Numbered from the stretch's first letter, positions 1-11,638 are shown. The stretch: DNA of 64,000 nucleotides from Picocystis sp. L7 (GCA_020975725.1 QXJR01000030.1:434001-498000); one strand, 5' to 3'. Notes: generated by a model from the letters alone, not told the origin. Program-made: numbers and translations.

Positions 1-892
1 CCCTTTCCATCGAACCAGGGAGAAAGGGGGAGATTCCCCTTTTCTCCATCCATCGGGGGGGGCGAAAAGGGAAGGGCCATCCCCCCATCCCCTTCGATGG
101 ATCGGGAAGGGACGAGACCCGGATGGCGGCGGATCCCCTCCTCCCCTGAGAAACCCCCCTCGGGCGTACCCCGTCCGGACGTACGGGGTACGACCGCCCC
201 CCGAGGACCGGGGGGGGGAAAGAGACCTGGGATCCCCCCCTCTGCCCCGGTTTCGGATGGGAAGGATCGGGTTCGAACCCGAAACGATTCCGGGGGGAGA
301 AGGGGGGGACGAACCCGGAGGGAATGGACGAACGTGTGTGTGTGTCCCTGGATCGATCCCCACACGTCCAGTCGTTTCCCACGTGGACGTCCTCGCATGC
401 CGAAAGAGGCGGAAACGAACCGCTTGCGAGGTCGAACGTCGCGCGAGAAGCGAAATCAGGGAAGCACGAGGGACAGTCGAGACGCAGGAGGAAGGGATCC
501 GAACGAGACGAACGCGAAGGAACGCGTCGTTCAACCGTCACGTCGGTGCACCGAAGGAAGGACACGCACGCCACCCACGAGCACGACGGCGCTTTCGGCG
601 CTCCGAACCCCGCCACGAAACCAAGACGTGCGGATACGGAACGATCCGAGCGGCGAGTCCTGCGTGGACACCATCCAGGTCCGAATCCGCCAACGCACGT
701 GGCCGTGGAGCGTGAACAACCGAGCACGGGTGTCGTAGCCGTCCTCCGCAAGAAGAACAAGAAGGAGAAGCAGGAAGAAGAGAGGAACGCGTGGGACAGC
801 ACCGTCCATCGCTTCGTTTTTCTCCTTCGTTCCTCTTCGAGTTCGGTCGAACACCTTCGTCCGCACCGTTTCTCACCCACCTCGCCGCCGCC
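1..892. other. Upstream region of eIF5, no gene recognised
   Basis: GC-rich stretch with several overlapping Arg-rich open frames on both strands. None has a recognisable domain, and their composition is what GC-rich noncoding DNA gives. The last part presumably holds the eIF5 promoter and 5' UTR. I see no clear TATA box. Confidence 0.5.
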
Positions 893-2290
893 ATGGCGCT
901 GTTGAACATCGGCGAGGCCAACCAAGGGGATGCGTTCTATCGATACAAGATGCCGCAGCTCCAGGCCAAGATCGAAGGGAGAGGGAACGGGATCAAGACC
1001 AACGTCGTGAACATGGTGGACATCGCCAAAGCGCTGTCCAGGAGCCCGGCCTACACCACCAAGTACTTCGGCTGCGAGCTGGGCGCACAATCCAAGTTCG
1101 ACGACAAGACCGGCACTTCCATCGTCAACGGTGCTCACGACGCGAGCACCCTCTCCCAGCTGCTGGACGGATTCATCAAGCGATTCGTGTGCTGCTACGC
1201 CTGCGGGAATCCGGAGACGGAGATCAAGGTGAGCAGGAAGCGAGAGGAGATCACCCTGGTGTGCAAAGCGTGCGGGAACGTGTCGCGCGTGGACATGCGA
1301 CACAAGCTCGCCACCTTCATCCTCAAGAACCCGCCCAACGACGCCAAGAGCGGATCGGACAAGAAGCTCAGGCGCGCCGAGAAGGAACGGATGAAGACCG
1401 GCGAGCTCCTGGACGAGGAGGAGAAGTCCAGGAAGCGGGAGGCGAGGAAGAAGGCCAAGGAAGAAGCCAAGGCGATCGAGAAGGAAGAGAGGAGGAAACG
1501 CAAGGAAGAGAAGAGGAAGCTGAGGGAAGCCGCCTCCGCCTCGGATCCGACGAACGGAGAGAACGGCGGACGCGCGCGAAGCGATCGCGACCACGCTTCC
1601 AACGAGGACGACGAGGAAGAAGAGGAGGAAGGAGACCCGGAGGAAGGGAGCACCGAAGAGGAAGGTGGCGAAGGGACCGGCGTGGAATGGTTCACCGACA
1701 CCTCGGCGGCCGCCGCGGCCAGGAGGGCGCAAGAGCAGCTCTCGGCGGAGACCGCCAAGCTCGTGGTGGTGGAAGACGTCCCTCCCGCGAACGACGTCCA
1801 CGCGGATCCCATCGACGGGTGGGTCCGTGCGATGCGAAGCGCGTGCTCCGAACCCTTCGACGAGCGCGCGTGGGAGCGCTGGGATCCGATCCTGGAAGGA
1901 CAGCCGTTGGAGGTGCAGTACGCGTCCGTCCTGTCTTGCTTGTGGGATCCCAAGGACAAGCTCAAGGACCAGGCCACGGCGCACAAGGACGTCCTGCTGC
2001 GTCGGGTGGACGAGGACCCGCGCCACCAGCTGGCCCTCCTCCAAGGATTGGAGCACTACCTGTCTCGTTGCACGGCGGACAAGCGGGTCGAGGGTGCATT
2101 GGTGCTCAAGGTGTGGTACGAGGAGGACTTGGCGGCGGAGCCGGTGATCGAGCACTGGTACGAACGCACGTCTTGCGCCCAGGGTCTGGGCGTGGGTGCG
2201 GTGGATGCGGCTTCCATACGCGCGTCCGTCCGTCCATACGTGGAATGGTTGCGCGAGGCGGAATCCGAAGAATCCGAGGACGAGGATTGA
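893..2290 (+). CDS. EIF5: Translation initiation factor eIF5
   Basis: Cytosolic GTPase-activating protein for eIF2 in the 43S/48S pre-initiation complex. The start ATG lies in a strong context (GCCGCCATGG) and opens MALLNIG, giving 465 residues, close to the usual 400-450. The N-terminal GAP domain (about 1-150) has the conserved [19 protein letters not shown] stretch; the Arg of FYRYK (residue 17) corresponds to the catalytic arginine finger (Arg15 of human eIF5). [10 protein letters not shown] and a zinc ribbon of two CxxC pairs (CYACG and CKACG) follow. The middle is a highly charged Lys/Glu/Arg linker. The C-terminal W2 (eIF5C/HEAT) domain occupies about 310-465 and ends with the family's aromatic/acidic box (WYEEDL, then [14 protein letters not shown]). 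A longer in-frame start exists at 791 but adds nothing conserved. The frame is intronless and ends in UGA. It is first of three + strand genes. Confidence 0.97.
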   Translation: MALLNIGEANQGDAFYRYKMPQLQAKIEGRGNGIKTNVVNMVDIAKALSRSPAYTTKYFGCELGAQSKFDDKTGTSIVNGAHDASTLSQLLDGFIKRFVCCYACGNPETEIKVSRKREEITLVCKACGNVSRVDMRHKLATFILKNPPNDAKSGSDKKLRRAEKERMKTGELLDEEEKSRKREARKKAKEEAKAIEKEERRKRKEEKRKLREAASASDPTNGENGGRARSDRDHASNEDDEEEEEEGDPEEGSTEEEGGEGTGVEWFTDTSAAAAARRAQEQLSAETAKLVVVEDVPPANDVHADPIDGWVRAMRSACSEPFDERAWERWDPILEGQPLEVQYASVLSCLWDPKDKLKDQATAHKDVLLRRVDEDPRHQLALLQGLEHYLSRCTADKRVEGALVLKVWYEEDLAAEPVIEHWYERTSCAQGLGVGAVDAASIRASVRPYVEWLREAESEESEDED

Positions 2291-2313
2291 AGGCATCCTC
2301 CCTCTCGTGTTGT

Positions 2314-2337
2314 TTCGTTCGTTCGTTCGTTCGTTCG
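2314..2337. repeat. TTCG tetranucleotide microsatellite
   Basis: Six perfect TTCG units directly downstream of the eIF5 stop, in its probable 3' UTR. Confidence 0.9.
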
Positions 2338-2492
2338 ATGGGTGCTTTGTCCCGTGGTACGTTTCGTTCCCACGGACACGCCATGTAAGGTTGTTTCCTG
2401 TCTCGGTTTCCCTCTCCTCCTTTCACGTCACCATCCCTTGCCCTGCTCGTCGGTACCTTTCCCGGGTCCACCACCTGAGAGACCCTCCCCTT

Positions 2493-2558
2493 CGGTTCCC
2501 CTTCTTCGGTTCCCCTTCTTCGGTTCCCCTTCTTCGGTTCCCCTTCTTCGGTTCCCTT
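2493..2558. repeat. 14-bp tandem repeat
   Basis: About 4.7 copies of a CGGTTCCCCTTCTT unit between eIF5 and the next gene. It is pyrimidine-rich on +. The open frames running through it are low complexity and not considered coding. Confidence 0.9.
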
Positions 2559-2786
2559 TCGAATGGGAATGGGAAGAAGGAACCGTCCGGGATGGAGGGG
2601 ATGGGGAAAAAAACGAGAAACCGACCCCCTCCCCGCCCCCGAGAGAGAGAAGAAACTCCCCTGGGGAGAAGGAAGGAAGGCAGCGGTTTAGGGTTTATCC
2701 TGCCCTCATCGTCCCTTGTGGGAGGAGGGGTGGAAGCCGACGTGTGCAGGAACGGGATGGGAAAGGATGGGAACGGCACTTCTGCG

Positions 2787-5228
2787 ATGGAAAGGAGAGA
2801 GGTTGCCTTGAGGAGGGCAGAAGCGATGAAACTCAAACAGTTCCAACACGATCGACACCGCAGGAGGATCCCAGGGACGGGAAAACCCTTCCCTTATCGT
2901 GCCAAGGCCACGCAACTCGGCGTGGAATGTCCAGGACTGGGACTGTACTTCGCGTCCTTGCCGCTGTACGTGGCCGTGCTCCTCCTGCTGGGAATCATGG
3001 CCATCTACAACGTCGTGGACAACTACCGCGCCGACAACTTCAGCGAAACCTACCAGGTCCAGGTGAACGACACGAGGGAAACCAGCACCTGCCACAGGAA
3101 CTACGCCGTAACCAACTTCGTGCTGCGAGGCACCATCGGAAACTTCTGCGACGATACCAGGACGTCCGATCCGTTCGCCTGTCCGGCCATCTGCACCGCA
3201 GCAGAAGAAGAAGACCCCGCGTGCGTCGAACCGACGAGGGAAGGAGACGAAAGGGAACAAGACGGGCTGTGCGAAGCCTTTCCACCCTGTGCAGGGGAAC
3301 GGAAGACGTGCTGCTGCGCGATGGAACTGGACGTCGAGAAATCCAAGACCCCGACAAAGGCCCAGTACTGGATCATGTACGCCAGCCTCTGCGCGTACTG
3401 CGCGTGGCTCGTCCTCCTCTTCCACGTGGAGAAGAAGAAGGCGACCAAGTACCGTGCCTCGGTGGTGTCCCCCGTGGATTACACGCTGCTGATCAAAACG
3501 CGCTCCAAGAAATCCAGACCCTTGGACAATCGGACCCTGTACGAGTTCTTCAGCCATTACGGACCCGTGGCCAACGCCACCTTCGTCCTCAAGCTGGGGA
3601 ACCTGCTGGAGAAAGCGGATCGATTGCACAAGCTGGACGTCGCCCATCGAGAGGCCGCCAACGCCGTGCTCGCCAGGAGGAGCTGCTGGAGGATCCATCG
3701 CCATCGCGCCGCGAAGCTCGCCCGACGCGTCCTGGAAATGAAGGAAGAGTTGGAAAGGGAAGAGAACGTTCCCCTGCAGTGCAAGGACATGGCGTTTGTG
3801 AGCTTCGATCAGGAGCACCACGCCAACAACTGCATACGGGACCATCGCAGCACGTGGTGGGAATCCCTGCGGATCCTGCTGGGCAGGATGGAAAAGCCCG
3901 GCGCGAGGTTCGAGGGCAAGCCCCTGGAAGTGAAGCAAGCGCCGGACCCCTCCGACATTCGTTGGGAAAACGCGGACGTGAGCCGGGCGTCCATCCGGAG
4001 AAGGAGGGGGATCTCGTACGGCACCGTGGGATTGATCATCGCCGGCGGCGCGGTGGGCCAATTCTACCTCGAAAGCTGGGGGACGGACATCAGGCTGGAA
4101 ATCAACCAGGAGTTCAGGGAAGGGAGCGGTTACAACGAATCGATCCCGTTGTACGCGCTTTCTTTCGTGTCCGGTCTGGTGGTGGTGGTCGTGAACATGA
4201 TGGCCACCGGGGTCGCCATCTATCTGACGCCGTACGAGAGGTGGTTGACCAAGACCGAGGAAGAGAGCTGGCTGGCGATCAAGCTGTCGCTGGCGTACCT
4301 CCTGAACGCCGCCCTCATGCCCATCGTGGCGGCCAACCGACGCCCGGAATCCATGTATGCCAGCGGCGGACTGGCGGAGCTGGCGGTCTTCGTGCAGGTG
4401 CTGAATGCTTTCATGCCGGATCTCTACAGCGTCGTGCAGCCCGACACCCGGTTGTACCAGGAGTTCCGATGGCGATGGATCTCCACGCAGGAGAAAATGA
4501 ACGAGTTGTTCGAGCCGAACAAGTTCAAGCTGTCCGTTCACTACGCGTCCATCGTGAAGACGCTGGGCCTGGCCTACCTGTACGCTCCTATCTTGCCCAT
4601 TGGGTACTTTATTGGCTTCGTCGGTCTGTGCTTCACCTACTGCGTGGACAGGTACGTGGCCCTGAGGCTTACACGCATGCCTTGGAGGCTGGAAGATCAG
4701 ATTGCGACGTACGCAAGGACATCGCTGTGGTTGCTTGCGCCGTTGCAGTTCGTCCTTGCTCACTTTATCTATGGGTTCAAGGATCAGGACGGGTGGTCCT
4801 TGGTTTTCTGGCTGGGAATCGGCACCTGGGCAGCCGTTTCGGCAATGTACTGGGGAGGCCTCTTCGGTGGCGGCAGGGATCGAGGTCTCGAAGACTCTGG
4901 AACCCACGGTTTGAAGTACGATCATGCCGCAAAGGACCTCGTCCTCACGTGGGAGGCCTTGGTGGAGGAGAAAACCGCCGCCGGCGGTCTGGAAGGCCTG
5001 AACGACTTTGAGCGCATCGTCGTGTCCCACAATGACCTGTACACCCCCCCGTTGCCAGCCATGCTGCCATACCAACTCACCAACGGTGTGGTGGCGCACT
5101 ACCAGCCGAACAAGACGGTGTTTCCCCACAACGAGACGTTGCTTCCTGGTCAGCGCCCCGAGACCGGCGGAGAACACAGCCGGCCCGTTCCAGTGGGGGA
5201 TCATTCGGAAGTGAACGGCGAGCCTTGA
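2787..5228 (+). CDS. OSCA/TMEM63 (CSC1-like) membrane channel
   Basis: Predicted mechanically or osmotically gated cation channel of the OSCA/CSC1/TMEM63 family (anoctamin superfamily). The 813-residue product matches the family's usual 700-850. From the N-terminus: a first membrane span (LYVAVLLLLGIMAIYNVV), a Cys-rich luminal loop (residues about 80-190), a second span (YWIMYASLCAYCAWLVLLF), and a cytosolic domain with an RRM-like strand (DYTLLIKTRSKK) plus a basic helical insert. The family signature appears as PDPSDIRWENADVSRASIRR, which normally precedes the 7TM region. Several further hydrophobic spans follow, among them FVSGLVVVVVNMMATGVAIY, LAYLYAPILPIGYFIGFVGL and TSLWLLAPLQFVLAHFIYG. 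I chose the ATG at 2787 (MERREVALRR); the open frame continues upstream to 2196 but runs through the 14-bp tandem repeat. An in-frame ATG at 2826 is also possible. Intronless, UGA stop. Assignment rests on the DIRWEN motif and topology; overall identity looks low. Confidence 0.78.
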   Translation: MERREVALRRAEAMKLKQFQHDRHRRRIPGTGKPFPYRAKATQLGVECPGLGLYFASLPLYVAVLLLLGIMAIYNVVDNYRADNFSETYQVQVNDTRETSTCHRNYAVTNFVLRGTIGNFCDDTRTSDPFACPAICTAAEEEDPACVEPTREGDEREQDGLCEAFPPCAGERKTCCCAMELDVEKSKTPTKAQYWIMYASLCAYCAWLVLLFHVEKKKATKYRASVVSPVDYTLLIKTRSKKSRPLDNRTLYEFFSHYGPVANATFVLKLGNLLEKADRLHKLDVAHREAANAVLARRSCWRIHRHRAAKLARRVLEMKEELEREENVPLQCKDMAFVSFDQEHHANNCIRDHRSTWWESLRILLGRMEKPGARFEGKPLEVKQAPDPSDIRWENADVSRASIRRRRGISYGTVGLIIAGGAVGQFYLESWGTDIRLEINQEFREGSGYNESIPLYALSFVSGLVVVVVNMMATGVAIYLTPYERWLTKTEEESWLAIKLSLAYLLNAALMPIVAANRRPESMYASGGLAELAVFVQVLNAFMPDLYSVVQPDTRLYQEFRWRWISTQEKMNELFEPNKFKLSVHYASIVKTLGLAYLYAPILPIGYFIGFVGLCFTYCVDRYVALRLTRMPWRLEDQIATYARTSLWLLAPLQFVLAHFIYGFKDQDGWSLVFWLGIGTWAAVSAMYWGGLFGGGRDRGLEDSGTHGLKYDHAAKDLVLTWEALVEEKTAAGGLEGLNDFERIVVSHNDLYTPPLPAMLPYQLTNGVVAHYQPNKTVFPHNETLLPGQRPETGGEHSRPVPVGDHSEVNGEP

Positions 5229-6605
5229 TCGGAGGTCGCGGCTGCCATGAGAGCGCTGGCCTGGTTCTCTGGTCAACCACGGTGCGCGGGACCGCGCACT
5301 TTTGCACTGCCCCCTGAGCTGTATGATGTCTGGCACTCCCGCAGGATACAGGAACGAATATTTCGAAACTGGGTTGTGGCGATGACACTTCTGAAGGCTC
5401 GGGCAAGGCCTATGCATGGGGGGTCGACCGAGAGGTCGGATGCACGTTCATCGACCCGGAAGGGATTGGTCGACGAGGGTGCGGGGGGGGGGGGGGGGCA
5501 AAGCGGGTCGCGGCTTTTTTTGCCCGTCAATTTTTTGTACAAAGTTCGGTCGTACCAGCGAGCATTGCCCAATTGGACAACACTTCCATTCAATTGGCAT
5601 GGCATGCATGCTCCGCGAAGCCGTGCACCAAGATGCGCATCTGGAGTCCCGCGCGGGATGCGACCTTCTTGGCGTGGATCGAGGTCGCGAGCACCGTCGC
5701 TTTGCTTTGGCAGCAGGGCAAGCATGCAGTGAAATAAGCAGGGTCGGTATGTGAAGTCAGGCCATCCTCCTATGTACATAGAAAGCATTCTTGTCTTTTC
5801 ATTTCGTTTTCGGTATTTTGCGTCCACCCCTTTGAGTCTGTGCTCCTGAAAGGGAGGGAATCGTGTTCCTCCACGGTCAGGCGGTCACGTGCCAAGATTC
5901 TTTGTCCGTCCTTTGGTGGTGGATGGTTGGAGAGGGGTGTTCTCGATCCTCGAAGCACCTTGGGATAGATCCGCTCCGTTTCCGACACAAACGCAACGCT
6001 GATCTTCTGCAAAGGACGGACCCTGGATCGAGACCACGATTGGTTCCTCTCCCGGCATCGAGGCGTCTATCTACGGATTCATGTCCATGTCCAATGTTCC
6101 TTGTCCTGGGCTTGGATCCCTGGTTGTGCCACCCCCACCTCCGAGACGTCGGATATCGATGCGTTTGTTGCCAAGATCTCGATCCCACCATCGGTATCTT
6201 CTCCTTTCCTCACTCCCTGGTCTCTGGTGACCCAAGAGGGGGAGGGCAGGACGCCTCCCCTCCCCCCTCTCCCCCGTCCTTCGTCCCACGTAAAGGGGCA
6301 GGGGGGTACGGATCCCTGGCGTTTCGCGGGGGGGGCGAGGACGTGGAGGTCGGATCGGATCGCGTGGATCCAACCCTAAACCCTACCTTCGGGTTCCGGC
6401 ACGGGGGGAGGGAGAGTATCACCAGGAGACCCGACGTGTCCGACCCACATCCGCCACGATGCGATCGACCCAGACGTGTCCATGGACGCCTCCATCGATC
6501 GCCTGTGGACGGAAAGGGAAGGGAAGGACGAGCAGAAGGGATGCCAAGCGAAAGACAAGGAACGAACGGGTGGCGGGAGAAGGATGGAGGACGAGGTCGT
6601 ACTCC
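5229..6605. other. Intergenic region between channel and MATE genes
   Basis: Contains a G homopolymer (about 5484-5500) and no recognisable gene. An open frame from 6459 joins the MATE gene in frame and could give it an Arg/Ser-rich N-terminal extension. A short CCCTAAACCCTA motif near 6374 is too short to call telomeric. Confidence 0.5.
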
Positions 6606-8000
6606 ATGTCGAAACCAGACCAAGAAGAAGGAGAAGAAGCAAGAGGATCCCAACCTGAGGCACCCTTGGAAGCGCAACCGAGCGCAGAACAATTCGGTGA
6701 CATCTTCAAATTCGCACTGCCTGCCCTGGGCATCTACCTCACCAATCCGCTGATGACCATGATCGATTCCACCTTCGTCAGTCGACTCTGCGGACCCGCA
6801 CAGGTGGCCGCCATGAGCCCAGGTGGCGTGGTCGTCGATTTTCCAACCATACTCTTCGTGTTCCTGTCCGTGGCCACCACCTCCATGGTGGCCCGTGCGT
6901 CCACCAGAGGGAAAGAAGCCGTCAAGGACGTCCTGAGGGTGACCATGACCGCGGCCATCGCCCTGGGACTCCTCCTCTTCGCCACCAGCTACTTTTACGT
7001 GCCCCTCTGGCTCTCCAAGCTGGTCTCCATACCGGAAGTGCTGCCGTACGGCACGGCCTACGCGTCGGTGAGAAGGTACTCCTATCCAATCGTGTTCCTG
7101 ACCATGACTGCGCAGGCCTCCTTCCTGGCTCAAGGCAACACGTTGACACCGCTGCGGATCGTGCTGGTCGGGGCCCTGCTCAACGTTCTGGGAGACTACG
7201 TCCTGATGGCCAAGGTCGGCATGGGGGTAGCAGGTTCGGCCCTGGCCACGGTCTTCAGCCAGTACTGCATCTGCGGATTGCTTCTGTACAGCTGCCGATC
7301 CCTGGGCACCCTGCCCCGCCTCCTGCCCGTGGTGCCTTTGAAGGAGCTCTTGGGCCTGGCCAGCTTCGCGGGGCCTCTAACGCTCCTGACCGCCATCCGG
7401 CTGTGCCAGCTGATGATACTCACCTTCTACGCCAACATGCTGGGCACCGTGTCCCTGGCCGCTCATCAGATCATCGTGGCCATCTACATCCTGATCAACA
7501 GCATCGGGGAGCCGCTCTCACAGGTCAACCAAACCATGCTGCCCAAGTACTTGAAGGATGGACTGGAACATTCCCCTTCGCAGGCGCTGAAGCTGGTGAA
7601 ACGAGTCCTGCTGACCGGTTTGGGCCTCGGCTTCCTGCAAGCTTGCATGATCGGGTTCCTGTCTTTCTTCACCCCGGGGCTTTTTACCAAGAGCGAGGCG
7701 GTGGTCCTTCAGATGAAAAAGCTTGCGCTGCCGCTGTTTGCGACCATGCAGCTTTCTGCGATCTTGTTCACGACCGAAGGTGCACTCCTGGCCGGGCGTC
7801 GCTACAGGACGCTGCTGTCGACCAACATCGTGGCGTCGGTGGGGATGCTCGGTATGATGAAGCTCTACGTGGACCTCAACTATGGGCTGGCATCCATCTG
7901 GTACGCGTACTGCGCGCAGCAGGTCATCCGAATCAGCGGGGCTCTTCGCGAGATTTTCTACGAGGAAGGGTTTTTGAAGTCCGAGAAAGCAATGCAATGA
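6606..8000 (+). CDS. MATE-family efflux transporter, plastid EDS5-like
   Basis: Multidrug and toxic compound extrusion family antiporter, an integral membrane protein that exports organic cations, metabolites or hormones using a H+ or Na+ gradient. It has 464 residues, normal for the family, with about 12 hydrophobic spans. The first span holds the family-typical FALPALGIYLTNPLMTMIDS followed by FVSRLCGPAQVAAMSPGG. PTILFVFLSVATTSMVARA resembles plant plastid MATEs such as EDS5 and DTX46/47. The pseudo-symmetric second half starts near LKELLGLASFAGPLTLL. The chosen ATG gives MSKPDQEEG. The same frame is open to an ATG at 6459, which would add 49 Arg/Ser-rich residues that could act as a plastid transit peptide. 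Which start is used is undecided. Intronless, UGA stop. Confidence 0.92.
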   Translation: MSKPDQEEGEEARGSQPEAPLEAQPSAEQFGDIFKFALPALGIYLTNPLMTMIDSTFVSRLCGPAQVAAMSPGGVVVDFPTILFVFLSVATTSMVARASTRGKEAVKDVLRVTMTAAIALGLLLFATSYFYVPLWLSKLVSIPEVLPYGTAYASVRRYSYPIVFLTMTAQASFLAQGNTLTPLRIVLVGALLNVLGDYVLMAKVGMGVAGSALATVFSQYCICGLLLYSCRSLGTLPRLLPVVPLKELLGLASFAGPLTLLTAIRLCQLMILTFYANMLGTVSLAAHQIIVAIYILINSIGEPLSQVNQTMLPKYLKDGLEHSPSQALKLVKRVLLTGLGLGFLQACMIGFLSFFTPGLFTKSEAVVLQMKKLALPLFATMQLSAILFTTEGALLAGRRYRTLLSTNIVASVGMLGMMKLYVDLNYGLASIWYAYCAQQVIRISGALREIFYEEGFLKSEKAMQ

Positions 8001-10990
8001 GTGCATGCGAGTTTGAATCACCACATGCCAGGTAGTGTGGCTGAGTGGTGCGACACCTTGACTTGCGATCTGCACGCTGAACTTCTCAAGATGGCAGTGC
8101 TTGGTGCTAGAGCAAGGTTCCTTTGTACAGCGTTGGAAATGTAGGACGAGGATCCGGCCACTCAGACGTGAAAGATTCGCGCTTGAAGGACCCCTCTTTT
8201 TGAATGCAGGAAATTGTCGCAAGTGATACACCTGTGTGCTTTTGAGCATGTGCCGTGCGAGTGCACGCGCAAATTACATGCAGAAGACAGCCAGGGTCCA
8301 ACCATCACTGGGGGAATGCGTGTCTGGTGAGATTACGATAGCATGGCACGCTTCCGTTTGTCTAGCGCTTGGCTCGTTGGTGAGTCTGTGCCATTTTGTA
8401 TCCTCTTCCACCAAGGGTCAAGCTGGAAGAAGTCATGCCGGAATGGCGAGTGTTACAACTCCTGAAGATGCAGAAAGGCAATATTGGATGGACGATTCCA
8501 GTGGAGTATCCTGGCCTGCTGCATCCTGTGCAAGCTAGAAGATGCTGGACTCGGTGCGTATGTCCTTCTCCTCTATGTCCGTCTGGTCAAGACCAAGCGC
8601 TTTGCTGTTCCTTCAGTTGCAGCATCGCTTCTGCATAGAAGCTCGTCAATGTTTCGCAAAGATTGTCTACGTAAGGAACACTCTATTTTCCCTCGCACAG
8701 CACAGTATGGGTCCGTTATTTTTGGTCAGGTCCTGCTTCTGTAAATTTCGGCAATGGACCCTACTGTCCACACTGTGAAGGATGAACTTGACGTTCCTAA
8801 TGATGTTCTGAGAACGTTTCCTAAATTTGTGGTCGGGTACATGAAACGTTCCGTGCGCTTTCGATGGTGGTGGGCAGACGTATGCCCTTTTTCAAGCGCT
8901 GAGACTTTGGATGAACCCTTTGACCCAGCGATTTGAAGGTTTGGAAGTTGGTAAAGATCATCGATCCTAGGATCTCTCGATTGACATGCGCGCCCGCTCC
9001 ACGGAAGTCCTTTCATGAGCAATTTCTTGTTGCTTTCTCAGTTGGGTTTTTCTATATCTTGGGTGTGTGTGGAAGACTGCGGTAGATTCACGAGATTTTG
9101 CTAGGCTCTTCGTTCGCGTTTTTCTCGAGGTGGTGTCACGAGGCACCCACGTTGGCATGGATGCGCACGATCGAACGTGAAAAAAAGCTTCTCCCTGTGC
9201 GTTGGATGGTTCATTCACCTGATGATCACCATTGCTTTTTGGATCAGACTGGCCGAGGATCCATGTCCACCCTATCCTCATGTACGAAGAGGAGAGCAAA
9301 CGCGAAATCCTAGTTTGGCTGTCGTGCGTGAGAAGCACCGCTTTTGCATCTTGGAAATTACTATCTCCACATGTCCACGCGGCTGCTTTGAAATCTACCA
9401 TAAAGCGCACAAGATTCCATCGATGCAGGGGAAACTGAGGGATGCCAATTTCTACTCAAATTTATCATGCGTGCAGTTGTGATGAAGAACCGTGCCCAGA
9501 CCAAGTCAAACATCCAAATGCACGAATGAATGGCCAGTTGTTAAGCGTTATTAGGGTTTTCAGGCTGCTATAACAGAAGCGCAACCGTTCCTTCATGCCA
9601 TCCTCGGATCCGAAAAACGTTGCGGACCAACCTAACAGACTAGAGAAGTTTTTGACAGCCATTCTGAAAACCATTCCAGTTTGCTATTTGTAATGCAGAA
9701 TGCAGGGAAGAACAATTGCAGGTGGTTGAGAACAATGCTTCAAGGCACTGCATCAGTGCGGTTCTGTGCATGGTCCACGTCGTTCTGGAAGGGATGCAAA
9801 GACATGCACGCCACCATCAAGGCAACAAAGATCCAATCCTTTGTGTCGTGTCGAGCGCACTCATGAAAACCTGACTAAGCAAAGATTCCATGGAATTGCT
9901 GCTCGAGGGGCGTGACGAACACAATGCCGACGCCTGCGGCCGTGCGTGTGTGAGGATCTCACGTTGCCTAATTCTCCGATCCACACGGGTCAAGGCGATT
10001 TCCAAATGTTCTTCGCCGAGCTTTCAATCACTGCGATCTACGAACGGAAACGCAATGTCCTTGTTGCCACGTTTGTGAGGGAACTTCAAAGTCCTGTATA
10101 AGCTCCATCACCATGGGCGTGCCAACTGCTCGTAGTGTAGCATCCGATCACCGTACTCACCTCCGTTCTCACTTAATTGAGTACTCGTTCGCCTACACCC
10201 ATTGAAAATCCCATTCGTTTATTGTACGATACTCGAAGTAACATATGGAATCAGCTGCATTGAATCTATGGAATCATCGTTGGGAAACCAACGATCATGC
10301 TGCACGTGAATTGACTTGCCCCCGGGGCAATCTTAATGGACGAAGCATCCTACGATTGAGACCGACTCCTCTGCGCGAAATTTCGTCGCCTCAAAGTCAT
10401 CGTACACACCCATTGCAATCGACTCGGTCTAGAGTTTACAGATGTGTATCGTAGAGACATCGTATTGTGGCTACGATACGACATCGCTAAGAAATTGGCA
10501 CCGTAACATACCGTAAGGATGGGTGAGTGCTTATGGTATTAGGTTTTCCTCCCACACGCCCGAGATGGTGGAATCAATCGAAGGGTACCCCAACATGAAG
10601 TTAGGCTTCGTGAATTTTAATTGGACGGTTAGAAATATCCCGGAATGAGGGAGTTTAGGATGGCCGATTCCCCATAGAGGCCCATCTCGGACATCGGTCC
10701 AGCCCCCCTTGGATGCGACTTAAAATGGTTGCCCAAGGGCCTGAATTTCGGTCCACACATAAAAATGCACTTTTGAATAGATGCACCCCACTCGATCGAC
10801 TTCACTCTGAGTTTACAAAGGGATGACGGCGAGACTCAACAAGGGACGGAACTGTCACAAACAAGAAGGTCGAATCGAAACGCACAAGGTCGTCTAAAGG
10901 TCCCCACTATGGGTCATGCTTCATGTGGCCCAATTGGAAGCGAATTGTACATCACGAACTCCAAAAAAGGGATGCTACATGGAGGAGAGG
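8001..10990. other. Gene-poor 3-kb stretch, nothing recognised
   Basis: AT-richer than the flanking genes. Only short open frames (up to about 240 codons, mostly shadows of the MATE gene at its left edge) with no domain I recognise. An intron-rich host gene with small exons cannot be excluded by eye. No tandem repeat or LTR is apparent before 10991. Confidence 0.4.
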
Positions 10991-11210
10991 TGTAAGGGAT
11001 GAGCTCCCTTATTCTTGAGCTTAGTCTACGCGGAGGAAGTTGCCTTGGAGGATGTGGAGGCGTTTGGGAGGCGGCTCTTTCTTCAAGGTCACGATCAACT
11101 TGATTAAATATTGGGGTGGGTGGGGAAAAGGTTAAGTACTTCCCCCCGCCGGAGGTAACCCATCCATTGGGGGGCTCCAATGGGTGAGGGCCCAATGAGG
11201 GTTGCAACCG
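10991..11210 (-). repeat. Remnant solo LTR, family of gypsy element B
   Basis: The reverse complement matches the 220-bp LTRs at 17758 and 24913. Shared blocks include GGAGGAAGTTGCC, GTTAAGTACT and CCAATGGGTGAGG in the same order and spacing. It is much more diverged than the two LTRs of B are from each other, so it is an old fossil. No internal retroelement sequence adjoins it. Confidence 0.75.
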
Positions 11211-11602
11211 TCCGAAGTGGCTTCTCCACGGTCGCGTCGGTTCTTGGTCGCGTTCCTTCGGATGTGGGGTCGCCCCCGGTCCGGAAGGGGGGCGGAAGGG
11301 GACGAAGGGGGACGGGAAAAAAGGAGATCCTTCGTGGATTGTAAAGATATGGACAAATATGGAAGGAGGGGAAGAAGGGGGACAGAAGAAGGAGAAAAAA
11401 ACGGGGAGAGGAAAAAGATTGAAATGGGATGCGAGCAGAAAAAGGGAAGGAAACAGGGAAGGGGACAGCAAGGGGATGCAAATGATGGGAGCACAACGAA
11501 TGGGGGCGACGAATGGGAAGAAGAAACAGTCGCGACCATTGCGAGTTCAATCGCCACATGTCGGTTCAGGAAGGAAGTAAAGGGGAAATTGCATGCTCGA
11601 TG
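11211..11602. other. Purine-rich stretch downstream of kinase gene
   Basis: On + it is strongly G/A-rich (runs such as GAAGAAGGGG between 11280 and 11540). Open frames here read as low-complexity Arg/Lys/Gly or Pro/Ser/Phe and are rejected as genes. It may include the kinase gene's 3' UTR. Confidence 0.5.
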
Positions 11603-11638
11603 TCATTGCCAGAATGTGCCCTTGCATTGCTTTATATA

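Noticed and set aside
1-890. Frames of 110-210 codons before eIF5
   Set aside because: Mutually overlapping on both strands, Arg-rich, without domains; one reaches the eIF5 start only as 5' UTR in another frame.
2706-5417. 903-codon open frame on - opposite the channel gene, and a long + frame 2342-5011
   Set aside because: Both are shadows of the OSCA-like gene caused by GC-rich codon bias. No domain, and the + frame of the channel has clear family motifs.
6370-6385. CCCTAAACCCTA telomere-like motif (also TTTAGGGTTT near 2690 and 63825)
   Set aside because: Only one and a half to two units at each site; too short to be an interstitial telomere or evidence of a chromosome end.
11280-11540. 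Overlapping frames of 140-185 codons on both strands
   Set aside because: Purine-rich low-complexity DNA gives Arg/Lys/Gly and Pro/Ser/Phe strings; no domain.
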